A stretch of 64,000 nucleotides of DNA, from the NCBI RefSeq assembly GCF_006716765.1, contig NZ_VFPO01000001.1, positions 3,286,001-3,350,000 of the forward strand, given 5' to 3'. This document shows positions 8,189-16,761 of the stretch, piece by piece; position 1 is the first letter of the stretch; every line of letters begins with the position of its first letter. Source of the DNA: Actinomadura hallensis (lineage in GTDB: Bacteria; Actinomycetota; Actinomycetes; Streptosporangiales; Streptosporangiaceae). The notes below the pieces were generated by a model that was given only the letters and a program-made list of their open reading frames with translations, made no database searches and was not told where the DNA came from. A program made the position numbers and the translations under genes.

Positions 8189-8614
8189 TCAGTCGTCGTC
8201 GCGGGCGGGCCAGATCGCGTAGGAGATGAGGATGGCGGCCCAGACGGCCAGCGGGATCGCGGGCCAGTAGTGCTTCCACTCCCCCGCGCGCAGTGAGGAG
8301 AAGGCCCAGATGGCGGTCATGAGGACGGCGCCGCCGGCCCAGTAGCCCCATTCGTCGCGCCAGGCGCGCTTGTCGGCTTCGGCCTCGGCGGTGCGGCGGG
8401 CGGTTTCGGCGCGGTCGCGGGCGGTCCGGGAGGCGGGCAGGTCTGCGGTGAGGCTTTGCAGGTCGGCGAGGGTGGTGGCGGTGAGGGCCCGTTCGACGCG
8501 GCGTTCGTGTTCGGTGGTGTCGATGGCGCCGTCGCACAGCGCGTCGCCGAGGCGCTGGACGGTGGTGTCGCGGTCGTGGTCGGAGGCGCGTGTCCGGTCG
8601 TGTGCGTGGGTCAT
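8189..8614 (-). CDS. DUF1707 (SHOCT-like) protein with two membrane segments
   Basis: A 141-residue protein from the ATG at 8612-8614 (ribosome site AGGGAAA). Residues 10-60 (RASDHDRDTTVQRLGDAL, then DTTEHERRVERALTATTLADLQSL) form a DUF1707 domain, common at the N-terminus of actinobacterial membrane proteins. Residues 62-85 are a charged helical linker. Two transmembrane helices follow (WGYWAGGAVLMTAIWAFSSL and WPAIPLAVWAAILISYAIWP), ending in an acidic tail. Function unknown; such proteins are thought to be membrane scaffolds or regulators. Confidence 0.8.
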   Translation of the reverse strand: MTHAHDRTRASDHDRDTTVQRLGDALCDGAIDTTEHERRVERALTATTLADLQSLTADLPASRTARDRAETARRTAEAEADKRAWRDEWGYWAGGAVLMTAIWAFSSLRAGEWKHYWPAIPLAVWAAILISYAIWPARDDD

Positions 8615-8970
8615 GGTCGTTTTCCCTGTCCGGTGCCTGGTTCCAGGGTCGCGCGATGCGGGGGCGGGGTGCGTCCTTCGGGGTGAGGATCCGGGTGTAC
8701 ATCGTTCGCAGGACGGGCGGGGTCGTCCGCGGGAAGGGGATGGTGCCCTGCCGAAGGTCCGGGATGGCGGCGGCGGAGGGCGGTCCGGGTGGTGCGCGGC
8801 GGCGGGAGGGGCCGGGTGGGGAGGGCTCGGACGCGTGCGGGTCTCCGGGGCGCGCGTGATCGTCGAAAGGCCGGGTTGGGCGGGGCGGGGGGCCATAGGG
8901 TGAACTCCACCGGAACGCACGGTGTCTCACAGGTGTCGGGCCGGGGTCGTCGTCGATGGTGAGGGGGAGC
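8615..8970. other. 356-bp divergent intergenic region, no gene seen
   Basis: Lies between the divergent DUF1707 and PAP2 genes. It is GC-rich without a convincing frame, hairpin or repeat, and presumably carries both promoters. The last 15 bases hold the PAP2 ribosome site GAGGGGGAGC. Confidence 0.4.
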
Positions 8971-9720
8971 ATGGAAGCGCCGGAATTCAGCGCCGATCTG
9001 TACCGGAGCGTCACCGAGTTCGCGGACGGGACGCCGTCGTGGCTGCACACGGTGGCCGAGGTGGGGACCGACGCCGGGCTTCTGGTGTTCGTGGCGCTGT
9101 TCGCGGTGGGCTGGTGGCGGGCCCGGGCGGGTGACGCGCGGGCGATGGGGCTGGCGCTGGCGGCGCCGTTCGCGGTGGTGGCGGCGTATCTGATCAGTGA
9201 GGTGTCCAAGACCTTCATCCAGGAGGAGCGGCCGTGCCGGGCGGTGGAGGGCGCGGTGCACATCGCGGCGTGCCCGGCGCCGGGCGACTGGTCGTTCCCG
9301 AGCAACCACGCGACGATCGCGGCGGCGTCGGCGGCGGTGATCGTGGTGGCGTGGCGGAGGATGGCGCCGTGGGTGCTGCCGCTGGCGGCGCTGATGGCGT
9401 TCTCGCGGGTGTTCGTGGGCGTGCACTATCCGCATGACGTGGTGGCGGGGTTCGTGCTGGGCGTGGTGGCGGCTCCGCTGGCGGCGGTGGCGCTGGCGGC
9501 GGCGCTGCGTCCGCTGGTGGCGCAGATGCGGGGCGTCGCGGTGGGCGCGGCGCTGCTGGGGCCGCCGCCGGCGTCGGCGGGCCGTCCGCTGCCCGTGCCG
9601 GACCCGGTCGATGGTGCGGCGGCCGGGCCGCAGGGCGCTTCGGTGACGAGGGCGGACGAGGCCGCGGTGACGATGCCGGACGTGATGGGCGGCCTCACCC
9701 GCCGCGGTCCGCTCCCCTAG
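8971..9720 (+). CDS. Membrane PAP2-family phosphatase
   Basis: A 249-residue protein. The ATG at 8971 follows the strong ribosome site GAGGGGGAGC and is preferred over an ATG 15 bases upstream. The three PAP2 signature motifs are present: K-x6-RP (KTFIQEERP), PSNH (WSFPSNHATIAAASA) and the S-R-x5-H-x3-D type motif (SRVFVGVHYPHDV). About five or six transmembrane helices surround them. The family dephosphorylates lipid phosphates such as undecaprenyl pyrophosphate or phosphatidate at the membrane face. A hydrophilic Pro/Ala-rich tail of about 55 residues follows the last helix. Confidence 0.88.
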   Translation: MEAPEFSADLYRSVTEFADGTPSWLHTVAEVGTDAGLLVFVALFAVGWWRARAGDARAMGLALAAPFAVVAAYLISEVSKTFIQEERPCRAVEGAVHIAACPAPGDWSFPSNHATIAAASAAVIVVAWRRMAPWVLPLAALMAFSRVFVGVHYPHDVVAGFVLGVVAAPLAAVALAAALRPLVAQMRGVAVGAALLGPPPASAGRPLPVPDPVDGAAAGPQGASVTRADEAAVTMPDVMGGLTRRGPLP

Positions 9721-9822
9721 CCCGCCGCTGCGAGGCCGGCGTCTGACGTGCGTGGGCCGTCCCGGGAGGTGCGTTTCGCGCCACCTTGGGGCGGCCCTTC
9801 GTCGTGTCGGCGGCGCGGCCGT

Positions 9823-9986
9823 TCAGGGGGTGCCGCGGGTGGTGTCGACGAGGCCGGCCTCGTGGGCGATGACGGCGGCCTGGACGCGGTTGCGGGCGTC
9901 CAGGCGGTGAGGATCGCGCTGACGTAGGCCTTGGCGGTGCCCTCCACCAGGTGGAGCCGCGCGGCGATCGCGGCGTTGGACAGCCC
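9823..9986 (-). pseudogene. Remnant of a LuxR-type response regulator DNA-binding domain
   Basis: Reading on the minus strand from 9986, GLSNAAIAARLHLVEGTAKA YVSAILT is the LuxR-type helix-turn-helix. The frame then breaks and resumes one register over as LDARNRVQAAVIAHEAGLVD to a TGA at 9823-9825. The two halves join exactly as in NarL/FixJ regulators (ILT-K-L-x-x-RNRVQA). No receiver domain is present upstream and there is no intact start. The rest of the gene is gone, so this is a 3' relic. Confidence 0.75.
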
Positions 9987-10179
9987 GGCGCCGCGTACAG
10001 CAGGGCCACGCCGCTGTAAAGAGGGTGTTCTGGGGCGTTACTGAGGAAAGTCAGGGGTGCGGCGGCCCTGGCAGGTGATGTGGGCGGGCTCGGGGCCGGG
10101 ACTAGGGTCGTCCCTTGGACGCGGCTCCAAGCTGTGGCCGGGGTGCAACCGGCCGGGGGGCCGCGGTGTTCGAGAGGGT

Positions 10180-10818
10180 GTGACGGTTACCGACGAGGCT
10201 TGCGCCGCCCGCCCGGGAGGCGCCGACCCAGAGGGCGCGCGGGTCGCCGCGGCGCTGGCGCGGGACCTGGACGAGGGGTTCGCGGCGCTGTACGAGGCGT
10301 ACCGTGACGCGGTGTTCTCCGTCGCGCTGCGGCTGTGCGGGCGGTGGGCGGAGGCCGAGGACCTGTCGGCGGAGGCGTTCCTGCGCGCCTACCGGGCCTT
10401 GTGCGGGTACGAGCGGGAGCGGATCGCGGCGCTGCGTCCGCGGGCGTGGCTGCTGGCGATCTTGACGAACGTGTGGCGCAACGGGCTGCGGTCGGCGGCG
10501 CGGCGCCCGGCGGCGGGACCGATCGAGGACGCGCCGGATCCGCCGGATCCGGGTGAGGGCGTGGAGGACGCCGCCGCGCGCCGCGAGACGGGCCGCGAGC
10601 TGGCGGTGCTGCTGGCGCGGCTGCCGCACGACCAGCGCGCGGCGGTGGTGCTGCGGCACGTCGTGGACCTGCCGGTCGCCGAGGTCGCCGCGGTCCTCGG
10701 CATGCCGGAGGGCACGGTCAAGTCGCACGTGTCGCGGGGCCTTGCGCGGCTGCGCGCGCTGCGCGAGCAGGGGCGCCCGCACCGGCGGGGCCGCGAGGAG
10801 GAAGGGGGCATCCGATGA
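10180..10818 (+). CDS. ECF-type RNA polymerase sigma factor
   Basis: A 212-residue protein; GTG start at 10180 behind GAGAGGG. Region 2 runs from about residue 28 ([20 protein letters not shown]) through [15 protein letters not shown], with the -10-recognition helix ending [17 protein letters not shown]. Region 4 is [20 protein letters not shown] followed by the helix-turn-helix [20 protein letters not shown]. The linker is rich in Pro/Asp. The stop codon overlaps the start of the OGT-Ada fusion gene (ATGA at 10815), so the two are translationally coupled. No classic zinc-binding anti-sigma gene is present; the partner may play that role. It probably directs a small alkylation- or stress-response regulon (inference). 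Confidence 0.9.
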   Translation: MTVTDEACAARPGGADPEGARVAAALARDLDEGFAALYEAYRDAVFSVALRLCGRWAEAEDLSAEAFLRAYRALCGYERERIAALRPRAWLLAILTNVWRNGLRSAARRPAAGPIEDAPDPPDPGEGVEDAAARRETGRELAVLLARLPHDQRAAVVLRHVVDLPVAEVAAVLGMPEGTVKSHVSRGLARLRALREQGRPHRRGREEEGGIR

Positions 10819-11651
10819 GCCGAGACGAGCGGGCCGCCGGGACGCCGCCCGGCGGCACGGCGGGCGGGCCTTTCGGCGAGCCCGGCGCCGCTGCCGGGCT
10901 GGCGGGCGAGCTGGCGGGGCTGGCGGCCGGTGCGCCGCCGGGGCTGCTGGACCGGGTGGCCGCGCGGCGCGTGCGCGTTCCGGGACCGCTGCCGGGCCCG
11001 CACGCCGACCTGCTGGTCGCGTTCACCGACCACGGTGTGGCCTACCTGCGGGCCGGGATGGACGAGGAGGAGTTCACCGCGGCGTTCCGGGCGCGGTTCG
11101 GGCGGCCGCTGCTGCCCGCCGCGGGCCCGCCGCCGGGGCTGCTGCCGGCGCTGCGGACGGGACGGCCGGGCGGGCTGCGGCTGGACCTGCGCGGTCTCAG
11201 CGAGTTCGAGGCGGCGGTGCTGCGGGCCGCCGCGCAGATCCCGCGGGGGCAGGTCCGCCCGTACGCGTGGGTGGCGCGGCGGGCGGGGCGGCCGCGGGCG
11301 GTGCGCGCGGTGGGGTCGGCGCTGGGCCGCAACCCGGTGCCGCTGCTGATCCCCTGCCACCGGGTGACGCGGTCGGACGGGACGCTCGGGGAGTACGTGT
11401 TCGGCGCGGAGGCCAAGGAGCGGCTGCTGCGCGCCGAGGACGTCGACGTCGAGGAGGTGACGGCGCTGGCGCGGCGCGGGGCGCGGCTGGTCGGCAGCAC
11501 CACCACCGGGATCGTGTGCTACCCGACGTGCGCTGACGCGCGCCGGATCGCGCCGGGGCACCGCCGCCTGTTCGGGGATCTGGCCGCGGCGCGGGCCGCG
11601 GGGTTCCGGCCGTGCCTGCGGTGCGGTCCCTGCGACCCGCGGCCGGCCTGA
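10815..11651 (+). CDS. O6-alkylguanine-DNA alkyltransferase with C-terminal Ada-type zinc domain
   Basis: A 278-residue protein. Residues 128-210 are the OGT core, with the helix-turn-helix [20 protein letters not shown] and the alkyl-acceptor motif PCHRV (Cys181), so it should repair O6-alkylguanine by suicide transfer. Residues 226-275 form a second domain with four cysteines at 235, 239, 267 and 270 ([15 protein letters not shown]), the spacing of the Ada N-terminal zinc domain whose cysteine takes methyl groups from phosphotriesters. In classical Ada the zinc domain is first, so the order is inverted here. The N-terminal 60 residues are Gly/Ala/Pro-rich. Coupled by ATGA overlap to the ECF sigma gene. 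Confidence 0.85.
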   Translation: MSRDERAAGTPPGGTAGGPFGEPGAAAGLAGELAGLAAGAPPGLLDRVAARRVRVPGPLPGPHADLLVAFTDHGVAYLRAGMDEEEFTAAFRARFGRPLLPAAGPPPGLLPALRTGRPGGLRLDLRGLSEFEAAVLRAAAQIPRGQVRPYAWVARRAGRPRAVRAVGSALGRNPVPLLIPCHRVTRSDGTLGEYVFGAEAKERLLRAEDVDVEEVTALARRGARLVGSTTTGIVCYPTCADARRIAPGHRRLFGDLAAARAAGFRPCLRCGPCDPRPA

Positions 11652-11807
11652 CCGCCCGGCGCCGACCGTCGGCCGCGGGCCGCGGGGGCGGGCGGGTGGC
11701 CGCATGGGGGTTGGCCGGGGCATAGAACGGTGTGGGGCGGGAATGGGGCGGTCCCGTCCCTCTGCGGGAAGGGGCCCGCGGGGACGGCCGACGAGGGGGA
11801 GGCCGCC

Positions 11808-12881
11808 ATGCGCGTCGTCGTGACCGGCGCCACCGGCAACATCGGGACCAGCACCCTGCGGGCGCTCGCGGCGGACGCGGGCGTCACCTCGATCATCGGC
11901 CTGGCCCGCCGCGAACCCGGCCCGGAGTGGGCGTCGGACGACCCCGCCCTGCAGGACAAGGTGGAGTGGGCCGAGGCCGACGTCACCGACAGCGACCTGG
12001 TGCCGCTGATGCGGGGCGCCGACGCGGTGGTCCATCTGGCGTGGCTGTTCCAGCCGACGCACCGCCCGGCGGTGACGTGGGACGCCAACGTGATCGGCAG
12101 CGCCCGCGTGTTCGACGCGGTCGCCGAGGCGGGCGTCCCGGCGCTGGTGCACTCCTCGTCGGTGGGGGCCTACTCCCCCGGTCCCAAGGACCGCGGGGTC
12201 GACGAGTCGTGGCCGACCCACGGCTGGCCCGGCGCGGCCTACAGCCGTGAGAAGGCCTATGTCGAGCGGCTCCTGGACACGTTCGAGGCCGTCAACCCGG
12301 GCTGCCGCGTGGTGCGGATCCGTCCCGGGTTCATTTTCGGGCGGCACAGCGCCTCGCAGCAGCGGCGGCTGTTCGCCGGTCCGCTGCTGCCGGGCGGGCT
12401 GGCCCGTCCCGGCGTCATCCCGGTCGTCCCGGACCTGCCGCGGCTGCGGCTGCAGGCCCTGCACACGGCGGACGCCGGCGAGGCGTTCCGGCTCGCCGCG
12501 GTGGGCGACGCGCGGGGCGCGTTCAACATCGCCGCCGACCCGGTCCTGGACCCGGCCGAGCTGGCCGGCCTGCTGGGGGCCCGCACGGTGCGGGTCCCGG
12601 CGCGGGGGGTGCGGGCCGCGCTGGCCGCGGCGTGGTCGCTGCATCTGGTGCCCGCCTCCCCCGGCCTGTTCGACCTGGCGATGGAGGTCCCGATCATGGA
12701 CGTGTCGAGGGCCCGCGACGAGCTGGGCTGGACGCCGCGGCGCACCTCCCGCGAGGCCGTCGAGGAGTTCCTGGAGGGGCTGCGGGCCGGGTCCGGGCAC
12801 GACACCCCGCCGCTCGCGCCGGGGACCGGCGGGCGGGGCCGCGTCCGCGAGTTCGCCACCGGCATCGGCCGCAGACCCTGA
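11808..12881 (+). CDS. NAD-dependent epimerase/dehydratase (extended SDR)
   Basis: A 357-residue protein; the ATG at 11808 follows GAGGGGGAGG. It starts MRVVVTGATGNIGTSTLRAL with the extended-SDR TGxxGxxG nucleotide motif, then ADVTD, VHLAW, HSSSVGAYSP (catalytic Ser region) and AAYSREKAYVE, carrying the Tyr-x3-Lys pair. The C-terminal substrate domain includes RIRPGFIFGRHS and LHTADAGEAFRLA. A Gly/Arg-rich tail of about 35 residues follows. It would act on a sugar nucleotide or similar substrate in the cytosol; which one cannot be told. It appears to be transcribed alone. Confidence 0.88.
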   Translation: MRVVVTGATGNIGTSTLRALAADAGVTSIIGLARREPGPEWASDDPALQDKVEWAEADVTDSDLVPLMRGADAVVHLAWLFQPTHRPAVTWDANVIGSARVFDAVAEAGVPALVHSSSVGAYSPGPKDRGVDESWPTHGWPGAAYSREKAYVERLLDTFEAVNPGCRVVRIRPGFIFGRHSASQQRRLFAGPLLPGGLARPGVIPVVPDLPRLRLQALHTADAGEAFRLAAVGDARGAFNIAADPVLDPAELAGLLGARTVRVPARGVRAALAAAWSLHLVPASPGLFDLAMEVPIMDVSRARDELGWTPRRTSREAVEEFLEGLRAGSGHDTPPLAPGTGGRGRVREFATGIGRRP

Positions 12882-12956
12882 CCGCAACCGACCGGCGCGC
12901 ACCACGACCGGCGCACATTGGCGGCGCACATTGCCGAGGATCAACCGGAGGTCACC

Positions 12957-13208
12957 ATGCCGACCATCACGTCCGACCACCTTCACGCCCTGCTGGCCTC
13001 CACCGACCGCGACGCCGCGCTCGTCGTGGTGGGCGGGGAGGCCAGCGTGGTGCCCGCCGACCCGTCCCGCGGCGACGGAACCGAGGACGCGCTGGTGATC
13101 ACCACGCGCGACGCGGTGATCGCCGAGCTGGACACCGGCGCCAACGAGGAGCAGATCGAGCGGCTGGCCCAGCGCCTGGACGTGGCCCTCGACAGCCTCG
13201 GCGGCTGA
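12957..13208 (+). CDS. Hypothetical small acidic protein, 83 residues
   Basis: Start chosen at the ATG at 12957 because CCGGAGG lies at proper distance; an in-frame ATG 39 bases earlier lacks one. The sequence MPTITSDHLHALLASTDRDA, then LVVVGGEASVVPADPS and NEEQIERLAQRLDVALDSLGG, is acidic and predicted to be beta strands followed by an amphipathic helix. No family is recognised. It lies 75 bp downstream of the epimerase on the same strand. Confidence 0.6.
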   Translation: MPTITSDHLHALLASTDRDAALVVVGGEASVVPADPSRGDGTEDALVITTRDAVIAELDTGANEEQIERLAQRLDVALDSLGG

Positions 13209-13278
13209 CCGGACGGCCCCGTGCGGCGGGCCGCGTACGGGCGGTGGGGCCGCGCCCGGCCCGCCGCACACCGGTCCT

Positions 13279-13349
13279 GGTCATCGGGAGTCCGGTCATC
13301 GGGAGTCCGGTCATCGGGAGTCCCGGGCGTCAGGAGTCCCGGGCGTCAG
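13279..13349. repeat. Short tandem repeats spanning the CDGSH gene stop
   Basis: Three exact copies of the 15-mer GGTCATCGGGAGTCC at 13279-13323 are followed by a related 16-mer CGGGCGTCAGGAGTCC (13324-13339) and a partial copy (13340-13349). The minus-strand CDGSH protein gene ends inside the array: its TGA is the TCA at 13330-13332. Confidence 0.9.
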
Positions 13350-13617
13350 TGCCGGTCTTGGGGCCGGGGCTGTCGTCGTCCCGGTCGCGTCGCCCCGGTG
13401 CGTCCGGGCGGACGCGGCGGCGGTGGCTGGTGTCGCAGAACGGGTAGGAGCGGCTGCGGCGGCACGCGCACAGCGCCACCAGGAAGCGGTCGGACACCGC
13501 CGTCCGCCCGTCCTCCATGACCACCTCGACGGGGCCCTCCACCAGGACCGGCCCGCCCGGCACGATCCGCACCCGCCGCGCGGGCTCACGCGGCCTGGCG
13601 CCCACGGCCCTCACCAC
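13330..13617 (-). CDS. CDGSH-type iron-sulfur protein
   Basis: About 95 residues. The motif ALCACRRSRSYPFCDTSH carries the three cysteines and one histidine that bind a [2Fe-2S] cluster in CDGSH (mitoNEET-like) proteins. It is preceded by the usual beta strands (VLVEGPVEVVMEDGRTAVSD). A basic/acidic tail RPDAPGRRDRDDD follows. The open frame extends to 13677, but that part lies inside the upstream methyltransferase gene; tandem GTG codons at 13612-13617 are the likelier start, giving a short overlap with the methyltransferase stop at 13586. The pair is probably one transcript. Bacterial members serve in redox or Fe-S handling. Confidence 0.85.
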   Translation of the reverse strand: MVRAVGARPREPARRVRIVPGGPVLVEGPVEVVMEDGRTAVSDRFLVALCACRRSRSYPFCDTSHRRRVRPDAPGRRDRDDDSPGPKTGTDARDS

Positions 13618-14338
13618 CCCCGGCGCCGGCCTCGGCGACCCCGGCGGCCCCGCCGACGGGCTGAGGGTTCCCGGCACCGGCGGCGTCGCCGACGCGGTCG
13701 GCGCGGACCACGACCAGGTCCTCGTGCGCCTGGCCAGGCCGCAGCAGGCCCCGGGCCCGCAGCTCGGCGGCGCGGGCCCGCATCACCGGGCCGAGCGGCT
13801 CGCGCCGCCGCGCCACCACCCGCGCGCGCATCCCGGCCTCGCGCAGCGACACCAGCGTGGACGCCACCCCGTTCAGCGCGGAGTGCACCATCAGCAGCGT
13901 CCCGCCCGGCGTCAGGTGCCCGGGCGCCTCGGCGCAGATCCGGTCGAGCAGGTCCCGGCCGTCGGGCCCGGCCTCCCAGGCGCGGGCGCGTCCCCGCACC
14001 GTCGCCGGGTCGGCGGCGCCGGCCACGTACGGGGGGTTGGCGACGATCACGTCGAACTCCTCGCCGGCGACCGGCGCGAACAGGTCGCCGCGCAGCACCC
14101 GGACCGGCAGGCCCCGCACCAGCGCGTTCAGGCGGGCCGCCAGGACCGCCTGGGCGGACACGTCGACCGCGACGACGCGGCAGCCGCCGCGCGCGGCGGT
14201 CATGGCGACCGCGCCGGTCCCGGTGCCCAGCTCCAGCATCCGCGCGCCGCGCGGGATCCCGGCCCGCGACAGCGCGGCGGCCAGCAGCCGGGTATCGGAC
14301 TGCGGGCGGTACACCCCCGGAGGGCGAAGCAGCAGCAT
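13586..14338 (-). CDS. HemK/PrmC-like class I methyltransferase
   Basis: A 250-residue protein from the ATG at 14336-14338, preceded by GAGGGGGAC. Motif I is MLELGTGTGAVAM, motif II VVAVDVSAQAV, motif III VRVLRGDLFAPV, and the catalytic motif IV is VIVANPPYVAG. NPPY is diagnostic of methyltransferases acting on amide or exocyclic amino nitrogens (HemK/PrmC, RlmG, RsmC groups). There is no PrmC N-terminal helical domain, so release-factor methylation is not assured. Its 3' end overlaps the CDGSH gene. Substrate probably protein glutamine or nucleic acid (inference). Confidence 0.85.
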   Translation of the reverse strand: MLLLRPPGVYRPQSDTRLLAAALSRAGIPRGARMLELGTGTGAVAMTAARGGCRVVAVDVSAQAVLAARLNALVRGLPVRVLRGDLFAPVAGEEFDVIVANPPYVAGAADPATVRGRARAWEAGPDGRDLLDRICAEAPGHLTPGGTLLMVHSALNGVASTLVSLREAGMRARVVARRREPLGPVMRARAAELRARGLLRPGQAHEDLVVVRADRVGDAAGAGNPQPVGGAAGVAEAGAGGGEGRGRQAA

Positions 14339-14517
14339 CCCCGTCCCCCTCACTGGCCCGCGGCCGGACCGGACACGGCGGCGGCGGGCTCGGCCGTCCG
14401 GGCCGCCTGCCCGCCGGTGTGCGGCGCGGCCTCCGGCCGGGTGGCCGGCTGGTCCTGCGGTTGGTCGTGCGGGCGGCCGTCCCCCGCCCACGACGCCCAG
14501 GTCGCCGGGGGTGCGGC

Positions 14518-15204
14518 TCAGCCGGACGAAGGCGACCCGGCCGACGGCACGGCCCCGGGTACGGCCCCGGGTACGGCGGTGGACGACGCGGTGGTCGACC
14601 CGGCGGACGTTGCGGTGGACGTTGCGGTGGGGGGCGGGGCCGGCGGCGCGGCGAGCGCTCCGGACAGGAACAGCGTGGTGGCGTACGCGCTGGCCTCCTC
14701 CACGCTCAGCCGGTGCCGGATCACCCGCGACACCACGCCCTCCAGCAGGCTGAAGTACAGCTCGGCCAGGGTGTGGACGGGCATGTCGCGGCGGAACGCG
14801 CCGCTGGCGGCGCCGCGCTCGAACACCGCCCGCAGCGGCGCCGCGAGCTGCCGTTCCATGCGGCGCGCCTCCCGGGGGGCCTTTTCGAACAGGCCGAGCG
14901 CCCGGTACCGGCCGGTGGCGGCGATCGTGGCGCGGGTCATCCGGGCCACGGCCTCCTCGATCGGTACCGAGTCCAGCCGCGCGTCGTTGAGCCGCCGGGT
15001 CAGGTCCGACAGCGCCGCCTCGTACAGGGCGTACAGCAGCGCGTCCCGGTTGGGGAAGTACCGGTACAGCGTCGCCCGCGCCACCCCGGCGGCCTGCGCG
15101 ATGTCGGTCATGCTCACCGAGGTCCCCCGTTCGGCCAGCACGGTGGCCGCCACGTCGAGGATCCCCGCCCGCACATGGTCGCGGAGGATGATGTTCCTGG
15201 TCAT
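14518..15204 (-). CDS. TetR-family transcriptional regulator
   Basis: A 228-residue protein from the ATG at 15202-15204. Residues 8-55 are the TetR helix-turn-helix (ILDVAATVLAERGTSVSMTD, AGVARATLYRYFPNRDAL). The ligand domain is all-helical (LFEKAPREARRMERQL). The last 40 residues are a low-complexity Pro/Ala/Thr/Ser tail encoded by short repeats (GAVPGAVPSAGSPSSG), unusual for the family. It lies upstream of the HemK-like and CDGSH genes in the same orientation and has a 23-bp dyad 48 bp before its start, a candidate autoregulatory operator. Confidence 0.88.
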   Translation of the reverse strand: MTRNIILRDHVRAGILDVAATVLAERGTSVSMTDIAQAAGVARATLYRYFPNRDALLYALYEAALSDLTRRLNDARLDSVPIEEAVARMTRATIAATGRYRALGLFEKAPREARRMERQLAAPLRAVFERGAASGAFRRDMPVHTLAELYFSLLEGVVSRVIRHRLSVEEASAYATTLFLSGALAAPPAPPPTATSTATSAGSTTASSTAVPGAVPGAVPSAGSPSSG

Positions 15205-15251
15205 CGCGCGGCACGCTACACCACCGTCCCTTTTCTCTACATCCTGTTCCG

Positions 15252-15274
15252 CGCAAGAGACGGGGTGTCTTGCG
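15252..15274. promoter_or_regulatory. 23-bp inverted repeat upstream of the TetR gene
   Basis: CGCAAGAGAC (15252-15261) and GTGTCTTGCG (15265-15274) are inverted 10-mers with one mismatch around GGG. The site is 48-70 bp before the minus-strand TetR start, where a TetR operator is expected. It also directly follows the yigZ stop (15276), so a terminator role cannot be excluded, although no U-tract follows. Confidence 0.5.
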
Positions 15275-15275
15275 G

Positions 15276-15902
15276 TCAGGGGGCGGCGGGCACCTCGATG
15301 TGGCCGGTCGCGCCGCGCCGCAGCGCCGCGCGGCCCGCGGTGACCTGCGCGGCCCACGCCTCGAACTCGTCCAGGTCGGGGACGGGGACGGCGACGTCGG
15401 CCTCCACGTCCCGCCCGTAGCGGACGTCGGCGGGCTGCAGGCCGCGGGCGTGCAGGTCGCCCAGGAACCGCCCGGCCAGGGCGTGGTCGACGGCGGCGGT
15501 GACGGTGACGGCCGGGACCAGCTCGACGACGCCGACCGCGTCGACGGTCTCGGCGACGGCCTGGGAGTAGGCGCGCACCAGCCCGCCGGCGCCGAGCTTG
15601 ACGCCGCCGAAGTAGCGGGTGACGACCGCGACGACGCCGGTCAGCCGCCGCCGGGTCAGCACCTCCAGCATCGGGACCCCGGCGGTGCCCGCCGGTTCGC
15701 CGTCGTCGCTGCTCTTGGCGATCTCGCCGTGCTCGCCCACGACGTAGGCGGTGCAGTTGTGGGTGGCGTCGCGGTGCGCGCGGCGGTGCCGGGCGATGAA
15801 CTCCACCGCCTCGGCCTCGTCGGCGGCGCGGGCGAGCGTGCAGACGAAACGGGACTTGCGGATCTCCAGCTCGCGGGAGCCCGACTGCCTGATCATGCGC
15901 AT
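15276..15902 (-). CDS. yigZ: YigZ/IMPACT family protein
   Basis: A 208-residue protein. The N-terminal UPF0029 domain has the family signatures EIRKSRFVCTLARA, HRDATHNCTAYVVG, SSDDGEPAGTAGVPMLEVL and VVTRYFGGVKLGAGGLVRAY in order, followed by the small ferredoxin-like C-terminal domain. Bacterial YigZ is of unclear function; the eukaryotic IMPACT homologue modulates Gcn2, and the N-terminal domain resembles an elongation-factor fold. An alternative start is the ATG two codons downstream. Size is normal for the family. Confidence 0.92.
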   Translation of the reverse strand: MRMIRQSGSRELEIRKSRFVCTLARAADEAEAVEFIARHRRAHRDATHNCTAYVVGEHGEIAKSSDDGEPAGTAGVPMLEVLTRRRLTGVVAVVTRYFGGVKLGAGGLVRAYSQAVAETVDAVGVVELVPAVTVTAAVDHALAGRFLGDLHARGLQPADVRYGRDVEADVAVPVPDLDEFEAWAAQVTAGRAALRRGATGHIEVPAAP

Positions 15903-15942
15903 GGTCGTCCCCGAGTCTAGGGCCCGCGGGCGCGGCCGATCG

Positions 15943-15998
15943 GATGAGGCCGGTCAGATGAGGCCGGTCAGATGAGGTCGATCAGATGAGGTCGATCA
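15943..15998. repeat. Four 14-bp tandem repeats over the HAD-IIA gene stop
   Basis: Units at 15943-15956, 15957-15970, 15971-15984 and 15985-15998 read GATGAGGCCGGTCA twice and GATGAGGTCGATCA twice. On the minus strand each unit begins with TGA. The first of these is the stop codon of the HAD-IIA gene at 15982-15984; because 14 is not a multiple of three, the later copies put TGA in the other two frames. Confidence 0.95.
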
Positions 15999-16761
15999 GG
16001 TCGGCGATGGAGGGGACCACGCGGTTGGGGCGGAACGGGAACCGGGCGATCTCCTCCTCGCGGGTCACGCCGGTCAGGACCAGGATCGTCTCCAGCCCCG
16101 CCTCCACCCCGGCGACGATGTCGGTGTCCATGCGGTCGCCGATCATCGCGGTGGACTCGCTGTGGGCGCCGACGCGGTTGAGCGCGGTGCGCATCATCAG
16201 CGGATTGGGCTTGCCGACGAAATAGGGCTCCACCCCGGTCGCCCGGGTGATCATCGCGGCGACCGCGCCGCAGGCGGGCAGGGACCCCTCCGGGGACGGG
16301 CCGATCGGGTCGGGGTTGGTGGCCACGAACCGCGCGCCGCCCTCGATGAGGCGGATCGCCCGGGTGATCTGGGAGAAGCTGTAGGTGCGGGTCTCCCCCA
16401 GCACCACGTAGTCGGGATCGATGTCGGTCAGGACGAACTCCGCCTCGTGCAGCGCCGTGGTCAGCCCCGCCTCCCCGATCACGTACGCCGATCCCTGGGG
16501 CCGCTGGTCGGCCAGGAACCGGGCGGTGGCCAGCGCCGAGGTCCAGATCGACTCGGCCGGCACGGCCAGGCCCGCCGCGGCCAGCCGCGCCGACAGGTCC
16601 CGGCGGGTGTAGATCGAGTTGTTGGTCAGCACCAGGAACGGCGTGCCGGAGGCCGCGAGCCGGCGGATGAACTCGTCGGCGCCGGGGACGGGCCGGCCCT
16701 CGTGCACCAGGACCCCGTCCATGTCCGAAAGCCAGTATTCGATCGGCCCGCGCTCGCTCAT
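15982..16761 (-). CDS. HAD-IIA family phosphatase (NagD-like)
   Basis: A 259-residue protein from the ATG at 16759-16761. Motif [13 protein letters not shown] gives the nucleophile Asp; motif II is FLVLTNNS, diagnostic for the NagD/PGP group; the IIA cap carries [12 protein letters not shown] and [11 protein letters not shown]; motif III/IV is VGKPNPLMM, then [14 protein letters not shown]. The enzymes hydrolyse nucleotide monophosphates or phosphoglycolate-type sugar phosphates. Length is standard. The final residues (IDLI) and stop are encoded within a 14-bp tandem repeat. It is divergent from the acyl-CoA ligase at 16948. Confidence 0.92.
   Translation of the reverse strand: MSERGPIEYWLSDMDGVLVHEGRPVPGADEFIRRLAASGTPFLVLTNNSIYTRRDLSARLAAAGLAVPAESIWTSALATARFLADQRPQGSAYVIGEAGLTTALHEAEFVLTDIDPDYVVLGETRTYSFSQITRAIRLIEGGARFVATNPDPIGPSPEGSLPACGAVAAMITRATGVEPYFVGKPNPLMMRTALNRVGAHSESTAMIGDRMDTDIVAGVEAGLETILVLTGVTREEEIARFPFRPNRVVPSIADLIDLI

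Noticed and set aside
10389..13271. 960-codon minus-strand open frame
   Set aside because: It runs antisense through four well-supported plus-strand genes (sigma factor, OGT-Ada, epimerase, small protein) and encodes Arg/Gly/Pro-rich sequence with no motif. It is a GC-bias artefact.
15943..15998. CRISPR-like repeat array
   Set aside because: Units are 14 bp and directly contiguous with no spacers; no cas genes are in the window. The same applies to the other tandem repeats.
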